Source of the DNA: an uncultured Nonlabens sp.
GTDB taxonomy: Bacteria > Bacteroidota > Bacteroidia > Flavobacteriales > Flavobacteriaceae
Assembly: GCF_947495285.1 (NCBI RefSeq)
Contig: NZ_CANLXZ010000022.1
Span: forward strand, 1 to 51,987
Direction of reading: 5' to 3'
DNA: 51,987 nucleotides
Shown: positions 17,667-26,267 of the stretch, piece by piece
Position numbering within the stretch: the first letter of the stretch is position 1
Layout: every line of letters starts with the position of its first letter
Notes under the pieces: model-generated
Database searches by the model: none
Seen by the model: the letters and a program-made list of their open reading frames with translations, nothing else
Told to the model about the DNA's origin: nothing
Translations under genes and position numbers: made by a program

Positions 17667-18239
17667 ATGAAACATACGATAAACAAAGAAGAAAAGGTAT
17701 TTGATCATTTTCTAAAAATATACAAGGCTCAAGTTACTCAAGACAGCTTTGATGGTAAAAAAGAAATTACTACCACTCGCCTAGCCTTAGACCGTGGTAA
17801 TGCTATTGCTGTGTTACTTTATGAAAAGGATACCGATAGCTTTCTTTTTATACACCAGTACCGCTATCCTAGTTCGCGTCGTGATCGAGGCTGGATCGTA
17901 GAAATACCTGCCGGAGCTATCGATAATAATGAAACGGCAAAAAATGCTGCTATTAGAGAGGTTAAGGAAGAAATAGGTTATGAAATAGAAAGCCTTGAGT
18001 TTATCGTAGAATACTTCCCATCACCTGGAATGCTGTCAGAGCAAATAAGTATCTTTTACGGAGAAGTAACATCTAGTCAAAAAACCACAAAAGGTGGCGG
18101 CGCTACTTCAGAAAATGAAGATATAGAATTAATAAAAATACCTAGAAGTGATATAAAACAGAAGCTTAAAGATCGATACTTTAATAATTCTATAAGTATT
18201 ATAAGTCTACAATGGTATTTACTTAATAAAACACCATAA
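17667..18239 (+). CDS. NUDIX hydrolase, ADP-ribose pyrophosphatase-like
   Basis: A 190-residue protein with a complete Nudix box at residues 83-105 (G-x5-E-x7-REVKEEIGY), preceded by WIVEIPAGA, the typical lead-in of ADP-sugar pyrophosphatases (NudF/NudK-like). An N-terminal beta-rich dimerisation region (about 1-55) and SPGMLSEQ downstream of the box also fit that subgroup. The likely reaction is Mg-dependent cleavage of a nucleoside-diphosphate sugar such as ADP-ribose in the cytosol. TAACTTTA ends 5 bases before the ATG and may be its -7 box. The insertion sequence begins 48 bases after its stop, so its own terminator, if any, has been displaced. Confidence 0.85.
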   Translation: MKHTINKEEKVFDHFLKIYKAQVTQDSFDGKKEITTTRLALDRGNAIAVLLYEKDTDSFLFIHQYRYPSSRRDRGWIVEIPAGAIDNNETAKNAAIREVKEEIGYEIESLEFIVEYFPSPGMLSEQISIFYGEVTSSQKTTKGGGATSENEDIELIKIPRSDIKQKLKDRYFNNSISIISLQWYLLNKTP

Positions 18240-18287
18240 TAACACGGACTAAAAGAATAAGAAAAACACCCAACACATTTTGATTAA

Positions 18288-18326
18288 AAAGAAGCTGTCT
18301 CATTAATTTGAGGCAGTTTTTTTTGT
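18288..18326. repeat. IS left terminal repeat with hairpin
   Basis: The 17-bp terminal repeat plus GAGGCAGTTTTTTTT forms a stem-loop (CTGTCTCA against TTGAGGCAG) ending in a T run. It could act as a terminator blocking read-through from the NUDIX gene into the transposase. Confidence 0.65.
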
Positions 18327-18383
18327 TTATATAGTTGATTTCAAGGTTGATATTTATTATCTTATTGCCTGATAATCAGAATT

Positions 18384-19928
18384 ATGAATACCAATTTCAA
18401 AGACTATAATCAACAACAAAACTGGTTGTTTCCGCCCAGCATCGAGGAGTTGATACCATCAGATCATCCAGTTAGAGTCGTTAACGGCGTTATTGAGCAG
18501 TTGGACTTGAGTTTACTTATTTCAGAATATAGTAAAGACGGACAACCTAGTTATCATCCCAAAATGATGCTTAAAGTTATGGTTTATTCCTATATGGATA
18601 ATACCTACTCCAGTCGCAAGATCGAAAAAGCCATGCGAGAGAACATTAACTATATGTGGTTGTCAGGTAAGCAAGTTGCAGATCATAATACCATTGCGCG
18701 TTTTAGAAGTAAAAAGCTTAAGACCATCTTTAAGGATATCTTTAAGCAAGTAGTTTTACTACTCGCCGCTGAAGGTCTTGTTACATTAAAAGAAGTCTTC
18801 ACCGATGGCACTAAAATAGAATCTATGGCTGGTCGCTACACCTTTGTATGGGGTAACGCTATAAAGACTAGAAAGCAAAAAATGGTCGAGCAGTTAGAAC
18901 AGATGTGGCAATACGCACAAAGCATCGCTGAGCAGGAAGACAAAGACCCAACGCCACCAGACTTTAAAAAGATAGACAAAGAAAAAGTAGAAAAAACGGC
19001 AAAGAAAATCAATAAGATATTAGCCAATAATCCAAAGGCTGGGCAAAAGCAAAAAGCTAAGCTATGTTATATAGAAAAGAACTTTGCTAGTAATCTAGAG
19101 AAGTATGAAGAGCAGGAAAAGACTCTTGCTGGTCGCAATAGCTACAGTAAGACCGATCCCGACGCTACCTTCATGCGTATGAAAGAAGACCATATGAAAA
19201 ATGGTCAACTCAAACCAGGCTACAATGTTCAAATAAGCTCAGAATCACAATTTGTCATTCATTACTCATTACACCAGCAAACCACAGATTACCATACCTT
19301 AAAACTACATTTACAGACCTACCAATATCTTTATAAATCCATGCCAGAACGTGTTGTTGCAGACGCAGGATACGGCAGTGAAGAGAACTATGAATACCTA
19401 GAAGAAAATAATGTTGAAGCTTATGTGAAGTACAACACCTTTGATAAAGAACACAAGACTTACAAGAACAAGAAAAAAGCAACAAGCAAGGACGACTTCC
19501 ATAGAGAAACACTACACTATAATGAAAAGGAAGATTACTACGTGTGTCCAATGGGACAAAGAATGGAAAAGCAATACGACAAAAAACAGAAAACTAAATC
19601 TGGATACCTACAATACACCAGTGTTTATCAAGCTCAAAACTGCAATGGTTGCCCATTAAGAAGTTTATGCCATAAATCAGCTGGCAATAGAACCATACAA
19701 CGTAATCATAGATTAGAACGCCATAAAGAAATAGTACGGCAGCGACTTACCAGTGAACTAGGAACTAAAAAACGAATACAGCGAACCGCTGATGTGGAAC
19801 CTGTCTTTGCACATATAAAATCCAATCGAAATTTTAAACGCTTTACCCACAAAGGCATCAAAAAAGCAGAATTAGAGTTCGGATTACACGCTTTAGCACA
19901 TAACTTGAAGAAGAAAGTGGCATCATAA
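18384..19928 (+). CDS. IS1182-family DDE transposase
   Basis: A 514-residue transposase of the IS1182 group (IS5-related DDE fold). The N-terminal helical region (about 1-110, with YHPKMMLKVMVYSY and DHNTIARFR) fits the DUF772 domain. Catalytic residues are probably D141 in FTDGTKIES, D327 in ADAGYGSEENYEY, and E496 or E498 in AELEFGLHALAHN. A Cys cluster (YYVCPMGQ, CNGCPLRSLC) lies at about residues 390-430. No frameshift or stop interrupts it, so the element may be active. The start ATG at 18384 lies about 95 bases inside the left end. Confidence 0.93.
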   Translation: MNTNFKDYNQQQNWLFPPSIEELIPSDHPVRVVNGVIEQLDLSLLISEYSKDGQPSYHPKMMLKVMVYSYMDNTYSSRKIEKAMRENINYMWLSGKQVADHNTIARFRSKKLKTIFKDIFKQVVLLLAAEGLVTLKEVFTDGTKIESMAGRYTFVWGNAIKTRKQKMVEQLEQMWQYAQSIAEQEDKDPTPPDFKKIDKEKVEKTAKKINKILANNPKAGQKQKAKLCYIEKNFASNLEKYEEQEKTLAGRNSYSKTDPDATFMRMKEDHMKNGQLKPGYNVQISSESQFVIHYSLHQQTTDYHTLKLHLQTYQYLYKSMPERVVADAGYGSEENYEYLEENNVEAYVKYNTFDKEHKTYKNKKKATSKDDFHRETLHYNEKEDYYVCPMGQRMEKQYDKKQKTKSGYLQYTSVYQAQNCNGCPLRSLCHKSAGNRTIQRNHRLERHKEIVRQRLTSELGTKKRIQRTADVEPVFAHIKSNRNFKRFTHKGIKKAELEFGLHALAHNLKKKVAS

Positions 19929-19990
19929 ACACTAAACTTCTTCGCCTTTATTTAATATCCATAAAATAAAACATCAAAAATGATAAAATG

Positions 19991-20029
19991 ATAAAACCGC
20001 CTCATTTAGTCAAATGAGACGGCTTTTTT
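19991..20029. repeat. IS right terminal repeat with hairpin
   Basis: AAAACCGCCTCATTTAGTCAAATGAGACGGC folds into a long stem followed by T residues. It contains the right 17-bp terminal repeat and can also terminate the transposase transcript. Confidence 0.7.
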
Positions 20030-20052
20030 TTAATAATAAATTCTTTTCATAT

Positions 20053-20547
20053 TTAGAAACCATTCGTTTCTTTACCCAGCTCCATCAGGTCGTCAAAGTA
20101 GTTGAACAATTGGCCTTTGGTAATAATTGCACCAGATTCAATCAGTTTAAATTTATCAGCATTAGGATCTTCTCCATACGCTTTTTTTGCAGTAAAAATT
20201 TTTACTTCGTCATCAAGAAGATTTTTTTGAAGCCACTTATAACCTTCTGGTGTGGTAATATCAATTAACTCGTCACCTACCATAATGGATATCAATTCCA
20301 TTTCTTTTTCCCCTAGAGAGAACAAATTCATAGTTCTAGCAGATATGTGTTCTAAATACTCTGCTTTGTTCAAAACACCTTCCCAGACCAGGTCGGAGAA
20401 TACGTCTACTTCTTGTTCTGCAACTTCTGGCTGATTAGTTTTTAAATCAATCCATTCTTGGGCAGTAATAGTTTGAGCGGCAAGAAAATTAATAAATTCT
20501 GGATGCATTTCATCCAGTTGTTCTTTAGTAAGTCTTCTATATTTCAT
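20053..20547 (-). CDS. DUF6495 family protein
   Basis: A 164-residue soluble acidic protein, probably of the DUF6495 family that I associate with the flavobacterial rplI neighbourhood. It begins MKYRRLTKEQLDEMHPEFINFLAAQ. Other conserved-looking blocks are EQEVDVFSDLVWEGVL and the MNLFSLGEKEMELISI region. No signal peptide, membrane segment or known catalytic motif is visible. It lies downstream of the ribosomal operon in the same direction but is separated from it by a strong terminator, so it is probably transcribed separately. The IS lies 23 bases beyond its stop codon. Function is unknown. Confidence 0.75.
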   Translation of the reverse strand: MKYRRLTKEQLDEMHPEFINFLAAQTITAQEWIDLKTNQPEVAEQEVDVFSDLVWEGVLNKAEYLEHISARTMNLFSLGEKEMELISIMVGDELIDITTPEGYKWLQKNLLDDEVKIFTAKKAYGEDPNADKFKLIESGAIITKGQLFNYFDDLMELGKETNGF

Positions 20548-20575
20548 AAAAACTTTGTTAGAAATTTTATATAAA

Positions 20576-20605
20576 AAAGCCGTTTCAATTTAATGAAACG
20601 GCTTT
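20576..20605 (-). terminator. Terminator of the rpsF-rpsR-rplI operon
   Basis: A perfect 12-bp stem (20576-20587 with 20594-20605), loop of six. On the minus strand it is followed by a run of T residues. It lies 21 bases after the rplI stop. Confidence 0.85.
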
Positions 20606-20626
20606 GTATTTTAATAAGATCACTTC

Positions 20627-21076
20627 TTATTTTTCTGCAACTACTTCAAAAGTTAGTTTTGCAGTTACATCTCTATGAAAACGCACGTCTGCAGTATACT
20701 GACCTAATCTTTTAATAGATCCACCAGCTACAGATATGAATTTCTTCTCGATTTCAATACCATTCTTTGCAAGTAAGTCAGACACGTCTGCAGTAGTAAT
20801 AGAACCAAATAATTTGCTTCCATCGCCAGTTTTTGCAGAAATTTTAACTTCAAGAGCAGCAAGTTTATCAGCTTGTTCTTGAGCAGCCTTTACATTTGCA
20901 GCTTCTTTATGAGCTCTTTGCTTAAGTGTTTCGGCAAGCATTTTCTTAGCACTAGATGTAGCCATTACAGCCATACCATTAGGAATTAAGAAGTTGCGAC
21001 CATAACCAGGCTTAACACTCACTAAATCGTCAGTAAAACCTAAATGTTCTACGTCTTTCTTTAATATAAGTTCCAT
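20627..21076 (-). CDS. rplI: 50S ribosomal protein L9
   Basis: 149 residues, the usual length of bacterial L9. The N-terminal domain MELILKKDVEHLGFTDDLVSVKPGYGRNFLIP is characteristic, followed by a long central helix (about 40-75, rich in Ala, Lys and Glu) and the C-terminal domain with KTGDGSKLFGSITTADV. It binds 23S rRNA at the base of the L1 stalk. It is the last gene of the rpsF-rpsR-rplI operon, 18 bases after rpsR, and a terminator follows. Confidence 0.97.
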   Translation of the reverse strand: MELILKKDVEHLGFTDDLVSVKPGYGRNFLIPNGMAVMATSSAKKMLAETLKQRAHKEAANVKAAQEQADKLAALEVKISAKTGDGSKLFGSITTADVSDLLAKNGIEIEKKFISVAGGSIKRLGQYTADVRFHRDVTAKLTFEVVAEK

Positions 21077-21094
21077 ATTGTTAATCTGATTTTA

Positions 21095-21391
21095 TTATTT
21101 AAGTAAATCACCTACATAAGGCATGATAGCAATGTGACGAGCACGTTTTACAGCTACAGCTACTTTACGTTGGTATTTTAAAGAAGTTCCTGTAAGGCGA
21201 CGTGGAAGTAATTTTCCTTGCTCGTTTACAAATCCGAATAACCAATTAGCATCTTTATAATCGATGTATTTGATACCACTACGTTTAAAACGACAGTATT
21301 TCTTTCTTTCTTGAGTCTCGATCTTTAAAGGAGAAAGGTAACGGATATCTCCGTCTTTTTTTCCTTTAGCTTGTTGTTGTAATGATGCCAT
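21095..21391 (-). CDS. rpsR: 30S ribosomal protein S18
   Basis: 98 residues. The diagnostic core is present: [18 protein letters not shown] followed by [28 protein letters not shown] and the ending LPYV-like MPYVGDLLK. The N-terminal extension of about 25 residues is usual in Bacteroidota. S18 pairs with S6 on the platform of the small subunit, and its gene sits only 3 bases after rpsF, consistent with coupled synthesis. Confidence 0.97.
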   Translation of the reverse strand: MASLQQQAKGKKDGDIRYLSPLKIETQERKKYCRFKRSGIKYIDYKDANWLFGFVNEQGKLLPRRLTGTSLKYQRKVAVAVKRARHIAIMPYVGDLLK

Positions 21392-21394
21392 GTT

Positions 21395-21739
21395 TTAAGC
21401 TTTAGATTTTTTAGACATTTTCACTCTTCTCTTCTCTGCCCACTCGATAGCATACTTATCAAGTTTTACAGTAAGATATCTCATGATACGCTCATCACGA
21501 CGAAATTCAACTTCAAAGTCGTTGATTACCTCACCAGGTACGTCAAATTGGAAAAGGTGGTAAAAACCACTTTTTTTGTTTTCGATTGCATAAGCCAGTT
21601 TTTTTAGGCCCCAATCTTCTTTGGCTATCATTTTAGCACCACGGTCAGTAAGGAAAGTTTCAAACTTCTTTACTGTTTCCTTTACCTGATCATCAGATAA
21701 AACGGGATTCAAAATGAAAACAGTTTCGTATTGATTCAT
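21395..21739 (-). CDS. rpsF: 30S ribosomal protein S6
   Basis: 114 residues starting MNQYETVFILNPVLSDDQVKE, the classic S6 N-terminus, which fixes the start at 21739 rather than the in-frame ATG at 21766. The LKKLAYAIENKKSGFYHLFQF block and the RRDERIMRYLTVKLDKYA region are also typical. S6 binds 16S rRNA together with S18. It is the first gene of the operon, and a strong promoter match lies 25 bases upstream of its start. Confidence 0.97.
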   Translation of the reverse strand: MNQYETVFILNPVLSDDQVKETVKKFETFLTDRGAKMIAKEDWGLKKLAYAIENKKSGFYHLFQFDVPGEVINDFEVEFRRDERIMRYLTVKLDKYAIEWAEKRRVKMSKKSKA

Positions 21740-21763
21740 AATTAATAATATTTTAAACGGCTG

Positions 21764-21794
21764 CAAAAATACTCCTTTTACTTCATATCTACAA
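21764..21794 (-). promoter_or_regulatory. Promoter of the rpsF operon
   Basis: On the minus strand TATTTTTG (plus CAAAAATA, 21764-21771) is a full match to TAnnTTTG. A TTG -33 core (plus CAA, 21792-21794) lies 20 bases further upstream. Spacing and position suit a strong Bacteroidota housekeeping promoter, and this -7 box lies 24 bases upstream of the chosen rpsF start. Confidence 0.7.
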
Positions 21795-22337
21795 CTTTAC
21801 CTAGAATCATTATTACAAATGTGGTTATTTCTTTAATTGCTGCTCATATTCATATAGATAATCACATGATTAAATCATATTCTGTGGTAAAATTGAGCTA
21901 GCATTTAAGTTAAATGTCACACACTAACTATTATTCAAAGATAATATCTAAAAAAACTATGTCCTTATAATAAGGCCTCAATTTTCAATTTGTAATTTAC
22001 AATTATATAAATAGCTTAAAAAAAACATCAAAAAATTCTAGAGGATAATAATGGCATTGAGATTAATCAATAAATTTAACATTAGTTAAGTCAATTTATT
22101 TTGCAACACCTTGCTTTCTAGCTGTTTTAAATATATCAATTGTTTATTTTAAATTATATCCATTTAAAAAATCGATAAAATACAATTCTAACAACCTAAA
22201 AACTAAATATTTATATGTCAAAAAAAGCATGGTTTACTCGCTAAGTTGTAAAAATATCCGATAAAAAGATTAAAAAACTTGTATTTAATCTTTAAACAGT
22301 TTAATATTGTTTCATAATCAATTATTATTAATTATAT
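21795..22337. other. AT-rich divergent intergenic region
   Basis: About 540 very AT-rich bases between the rpsF promoter and the LytTR regulator. No gene, RNA or clear repeat is visible. Confidence 0.5.
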
Positions 22338-23042
22338 ATGAGTAATACCATCCTAAACTGTTTTGTAGTTGACGACTCTAGTATACAGCGACTAGCTATC
22401 GTAAAAATGATAGAAGGGCATCCTAATTTAAATTTAGTAGGTGAGTTTAGTAACGCTGTAGAAACTAAAGCAGCCTTAAAAGACATTAGTGTAGATCTAA
22501 TTTTCTTAGATATAGAAATGCCTATTTTAACCGGTTTTGATCTTTTGGACGATATTACTGAAAAACCAGGTGTCATATTTGTAACTGGCCAGACTAAGTA
22601 TGCTTTTAAAGCATTTGATTATGCTGCAATAGATTATTTACAAAAACCTATTAAGAAAGATCGTTTTCTTTATGCAGTAGAGCGTGCTCTTCTATCCCAT
22701 AAGATGAAAACAGAAATGATAGAAGATCGTGGCGAATTTATATTTGTAAAGAGTAATCTTAAAAAACGTAAGGTGTACCTTAAAGAATTAAGGTACATAC
22801 AGGCACTAGGTGATTATGTAAAATTAATTACTGACGAGGATAGTCTTATCGTTCTTTCTACTATGAAATCTTTTGAAAGTACATTACCGTCTGAAGATTT
22901 TTTACGTATTCATAAATCTTATATTGTCAATTTAAGAAAAGTAGAGAAGTTCAATTCTAAGGCTGTAGAATTAGGTTCTGAAGTACTTCCCTTAAGTCGC
23001 AATAGAAAATCAGAACTGGTTGAGGCATTATCTCAATTCTAG
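22338..23042 (+). CDS. LytTR-family response regulator
   Basis: A 234-residue response regulator. The receiver domain covers about residues 5-120: acidic pair D12-D13, phosphoacceptor D58 in LIFLDIEMP, T in FVTGQTKYAF and K in YLQKPIKK. The LytTR DNA-binding domain covers about residues 130-232, with VYLKELRYIQALGDYVKLIT and FLRIHKSYIVNLRKVEKFN. It should dimerise on phosphorylation and bind direct-repeat promoter sites. No histidine kinase gene is adjacent, so its partner is encoded elsewhere. A terminator follows at 23068. Confidence 0.93.
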   Translation: MSNTILNCFVVDDSSIQRLAIVKMIEGHPNLNLVGEFSNAVETKAALKDISVDLIFLDIEMPILTGFDLLDDITEKPGVIFVTGQTKYAFKAFDYAAIDYLQKPIKKDRFLYAVERALLSHKMKTEMIEDRGEFIFVKSNLKKRKVYLKELRYIQALGDYVKLITDEDSLIVLSTMKSFESTLPSEDFLRIHKSYIVNLRKVEKFNSKAVELGSEVLPLSRNRKSELVEALSQF

Positions 23043-23067
23043 TTATCATATTTAATTTATACCCTTT

Positions 23068-23095
23068 AAAGCCACTTGAAAAAGTGGCTTTTTTT
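23068..23095 (+). terminator. Terminator of the LytTR regulator gene
   Basis: A 10-bp perfect stem (23068-23077 with 23082-23091), GAAA tetraloop, and T run on the plus strand. Confidence 0.88.
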
Positions 23096-23153
23096 GTTTT
23101 TTAAAAATTCCATCTAGATAGCTTTTTATTTTATAAGACACTTGTTTTTGTTC

Positions 23154-23169
23154 CGCTTCTGCGCAAGCG
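23154..23169. repeat. Dispersed palindrome, degenerate copy
   Basis: CGCTTCTGCGCAAGCG, three mismatches to the consensus. It lies between the converging LytTR and priA genes, preceded by the TTC context seen at other copies. Confidence 0.6.
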
Positions 23170-23189
23170 TACTCTCAACAATCGCTACC

Positions 23190-25643
23190 CTAGTAGCTAT
23201 CTACATCTATATTACAGCGTACAGACCTGTATAGTTTAATAGATTCAAAGCTCTTCTTAACTCTGGTGATATAGTTTTTTATTACATCAGGCTTTTGCTG
23301 TCTGTTCATTTTAATAATCACGTTTATATTATACAAATTGCGCACACGAGATACAGCAGGAAACTCTGGACCTAACACGACTACTCCATGAGGTATCTGA
23401 TTTAAAGCATCTACAAACCACTGGCTAGAATCTAGCGTGGTCTGGTAATCTCTATGTTTAAAAGTGATTTTAATTAACCGTTGAAACGGTGGATATTTAA
23501 ACTGATACCGTTCTTCTATTTGTTCCTTGTACATTGTTCCATAATCATAAGAACTGACCTGTTGCAAAATCATATGATCTGGACTATAACTTTGTATCAA
23601 TACTTTACCTCTTTCTTTAGTACGACCGGCACGACCAGCGACTTGAGTAAGTAATTGAAAACATCTTTCATGCGCTCTAAAATCAGGAAAATTAAGCATA
23701 GAGTCTGCATTAAGAACCCCTACGAGACTAACGTTTCTAAAATCAAGTCCCTTAGTAATCATTTGTGTACCTACTAGACAGTCTATCTCACCATGGTCCA
23801 TTTGATTAATTATCTTTTCATATGCATTTTTACCTCTTGTGGTATCTAGATCCATACGACCCACTGCGTGATTAGGAAATAACATTCTAAATTCCTGCTC
23901 TATTTGCTCTGTACCAAATCCTTTAGTATCTATAGCCGTACTAGAACAAGCGGGACATTCTTTGGGTACAAATGTATGATAACCACAGTAATGACATCTT
24001 AATTGACTTTTATATTTGTGATAGGTAAGACTCACATCACAATGAGGGCACTGCGGTGCATGACCACAAGTATCACACTCCATAATAGGCGCATAACCCC
24101 TTCTATTCTGAAATAATATGACTTGCTTTTTTTCTTTAAAAGCATCTTTCATGTGTTCTATAAGCGTATCAGAAAAATGACCGTTCATTCTTTTACGTTT
24201 ATGCTTTTCTTTAATATTCACCATATTAATTTCGGGCATGAGAACGTTACCATAACGTCTTTTAAGCTCTACCAGCTGATACTTTCCCGTACTTGCATTA
24301 TGATAACTTTCTAAAGATGGCGTGGCGCTACCTAAAAGAATTTTTGCTTTTTTCATGTACCCTAAAACAATAGAAGCATCTCTTGCATGATATCTAGGCG
24401 CTGGATCAAATTGCTTAAAACTACTTTCGTGCTCTTCATCAATAACTATAAGCCCTAATTTTTGAAAAGGTAATAACATGGCGCTGCGTGCGCCTATGAT
24501 AACATACGGTTCTTTTTGCTCTAGAACATGATGCCATACCTCTTGCCTTTCATTAAGATTATATTTAGAATGATAAACGAGAACTTGATGTTTAAAAAAG
24601 GCTTTGAGCCTAGTTATTAATTGTGTAGTTAGAGCTATTTCAGGAAGTAAATAAAGTGCTTGATTTCCTTTATCTAATTGCTCTTTAATAAGTTGCACAT
24701 ACAGCTGTGTTTTACCACTAGAGGTTACTCCATGTAGTAATACCGTTTTATTAATTTCAAAACTAGATTTAATCTGTTCTAAGGCGCTAACCTGGTCTTC
24801 ATTAAGACGGTACAAATCCTGACCATCTTCTACATCATCCTTAACTCGATCCACATCTTTTTCCACTTCTATTAAAATATCTTTGTTAATAAGACTTTTA
24901 ATCACAGAACTAGTAACGTTTGCACGCTCGATAAGATCTTTTTTTGCAATATCCTTAATTGCTCCAGTTTGCATCATGAATAAAGTCATGACAGCCGCTC
25001 TCTGTTTAGGCGCTCTACTTAAAGTCTCTAATAGATTTTTAAGGGCATCTTCTTCATTAAAGTCTTGATGTAAATAAATAAACTTTTGCTTTTTTACCTT
25101 ATAAGTACTGTAGAGTTCTTCTTGCAACAGTATTAAGTTCTTATTAAGCATTGTTTGTAGTATAGGAAGAACCGTCTTACGGTCTAGAATATCCATTACC
25201 TCTTGTACTTTTAACGCATTGCGACTTTCTAGCGCTTCCATTACCAGGTATTCACGATCATCTAGATCGAGTCCTTCTATAGAAGCGTCCTCTTTTTTAA
25301 GAATAATGGTTTCACTTTCTAATAGAAAAGATTTAGGTAAGGCTGCTCTCATGACCTGACCTACAGCACATAAATAATAAGAGGATATCCATTGCCAAAA
25401 TTTGAGTTGGCCGCCAGTTACCACTGGATTATCGTCTATTATAAACTCTATGTCCTTTACCTCATAAGTCGCTGTGTTTTCTTGATGGACTTTATGCACT
25501 ATACCAGTATAGATCTTTGATTTACCAAATGGCACAGCCACTCGCATTCCAGGTTTAAGAAATTCAGATTCTACAGAATTAATAGTGTAGGTAAAATATC
25601 GCTCTAATGGAAGCGGTAATATGACATCAATGAAGTGTTGCAT
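23190..25643 (-). CDS. priA: Primosomal replication restart helicase PriA
   Basis: 817 residues with the full PriA layout. The N-terminal DNA-binding domain begins MQHFIDVILPLPLERYFTY and runs to about 105. A winged-helix-like region follows, then the helicase core with Walker A HGVTSSGKT at 304-312 and DEEH at 402-405. The two-zinc binding region has cysteines at 523, 526, 532, 535, 550, 553, 563 and 566. TQMITKGLDFRNVSLVGVLNAD and QVAGRAGR are the late helicase motifs. It reloads the replicative helicase at stalled forks. It is transcribed alone, convergent with the LytTR gene. Confidence 0.96.
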   Translation of the reverse strand: MQHFIDVILPLPLERYFTYTINSVESEFLKPGMRVAVPFGKSKIYTGIVHKVHQENTATYEVKDIEFIIDDNPVVTGGQLKFWQWISSYYLCAVGQVMRAALPKSFLLESETIILKKEDASIEGLDLDDREYLVMEALESRNALKVQEVMDILDRKTVLPILQTMLNKNLILLQEELYSTYKVKKQKFIYLHQDFNEEDALKNLLETLSRAPKQRAAVMTLFMMQTGAIKDIAKKDLIERANVTSSVIKSLINKDILIEVEKDVDRVKDDVEDGQDLYRLNEDQVSALEQIKSSFEINKTVLLHGVTSSGKTQLYVQLIKEQLDKGNQALYLLPEIALTTQLITRLKAFFKHQVLVYHSKYNLNERQEVWHHVLEQKEPYVIIGARSAMLLPFQKLGLIVIDEEHESSFKQFDPAPRYHARDASIVLGYMKKAKILLGSATPSLESYHNASTGKYQLVELKRRYGNVLMPEINMVNIKEKHKRKRMNGHFSDTLIEHMKDAFKEKKQVILFQNRRGYAPIMECDTCGHAPQCPHCDVSLTYHKYKSQLRCHYCGYHTFVPKECPACSSTAIDTKGFGTEQIEQEFRMLFPNHAVGRMDLDTTRGKNAYEKIINQMDHGEIDCLVGTQMITKGLDFRNVSLVGVLNADSMLNFPDFRAHERCFQLLTQVAGRAGRTKERGKVLIQSYSPDHMILQQVSSYDYGTMYKEQIEERYQFKYPPFQRLIKITFKHRDYQTTLDSSQWFVDALNQIPHGVVVLGPEFPAVSRVRNLYNINVIIKMNRQQKPDVIKNYITRVKKSFESIKLYRSVRCNIDVDSY

Positions 25644-25719
25644 AAGATGTAAAAATAAGAAGCTCTTTTTACATTTAAAGCTACAGTTTAAAAAAATATA
25701 TAGTTGTTTTTAATAATTC

Positions 25720-25735
25720 CGCTTTCGCGAAAGCG
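25720..25735. repeat. Dispersed palindrome, exact copy
   Basis: Exact copy in the divergent region between priA and the following gene, 77 bases upstream of the priA start. Confidence 0.9.
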
Positions 25736-25856
25736 AGACCAACATCTATACGGTTTAAATAATAAAATACTCTGTTAAAAACATGTTGAGAAAAATAGAA
25801 ACCTAGCGTTTAAAATTAGAATACAACTACGTTATCTTTATGCAAATCATAAAATT

Positions 25857-26267
25857 ATGGATAATCGAGACGAATATCTAGTAGCACTAAGACCAGAAAT
25901 CCCTAGTATACGCGTAGATAATCAAATGAGTGAGGAAGAGCGTTTTCAAAATGTAACCTTGCGTCCCGTAGCAAAATTACAACACGACCTTATCATTGCT
26001 GTTTTTAGAAACTACATAAAAAAGCACAAAAATGTCTTTTATGGTCTTACTGCTCACAAACGTATTGATTATATAGAAAATGCCGTGAATAGAGATCAAA
26101 AATTCAGAAATTCTTTAAAAGGAATCATGATGGGACATTTTACTTTAAAAGAGTATACGACCTATATCTCTAACTCTAGTGCATTAAATAAACGCATGAT
26201 GAATTTAGTACGTGAGAGATTAATAAGCAGTATTCAAGTTTTTGAAAAACCGCAACTAGATCTATAA
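25857..26267 (+). CDS. Conserved hypothetical protein
   Basis: 136 residues, soluble and rich in charged residues, with no signal peptide. The N-terminal part (RPEIPSIRVDNQMSEEERFQNVTLRPVAKLQHDL) is proline- and acid-rich, and the rest is predicted to be mostly helical (AVFRNYIKKHKNVF, KRIDYIENAVNRDQKFRNSLKGIMMG). I recognise no catalytic motif or named family. TATCTTTA at 25833-25840 is a possible -7 box. It converges with the DUF2461 gene and overlaps its end by six bases. Confidence 0.7.
   Translation: MDNRDEYLVALRPEIPSIRVDNQMSEEERFQNVTLRPVAKLQHDLIIAVFRNYIKKHKNVFYGLTAHKRIDYIENAVNRDQKFRNSLKGIMMGHFTLKEYTTYISNSSALNKRMMNLVRERLISSIQVFEKPQLDL

Larger units (their letters stand above)
18288..20029 (+). 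mobile_element. IS1182-like insertion sequence, apparently intact
   Basis: A 1742-bp element. Left end AAAGAAGCTGTCTCATT (18288-18304) and the reverse complement of the right end AAAAAAGCCGTCTCATT (20013-20029) are 17-bp inverted repeats with two mismatches. Both ends are flanked by TTAA (18284-18287 and 20030-20033), a likely 4-bp target duplication. Each end also folds into a hairpin, e.g. CTCATTTAGTCAAATGAG at the right end. One full-length transposase lies between them. The element sits tail to tail between a NUDIX gene and a DUF6495 gene, interrupting neither. Confidence 0.85.

Noticed and set aside
25857..26267. Possible glyoxalase function for the conserved hypothetical protein
   Set aside because: No metal-binding His/Glu pattern of the glyoxalase fold is visible, so no function is assigned.
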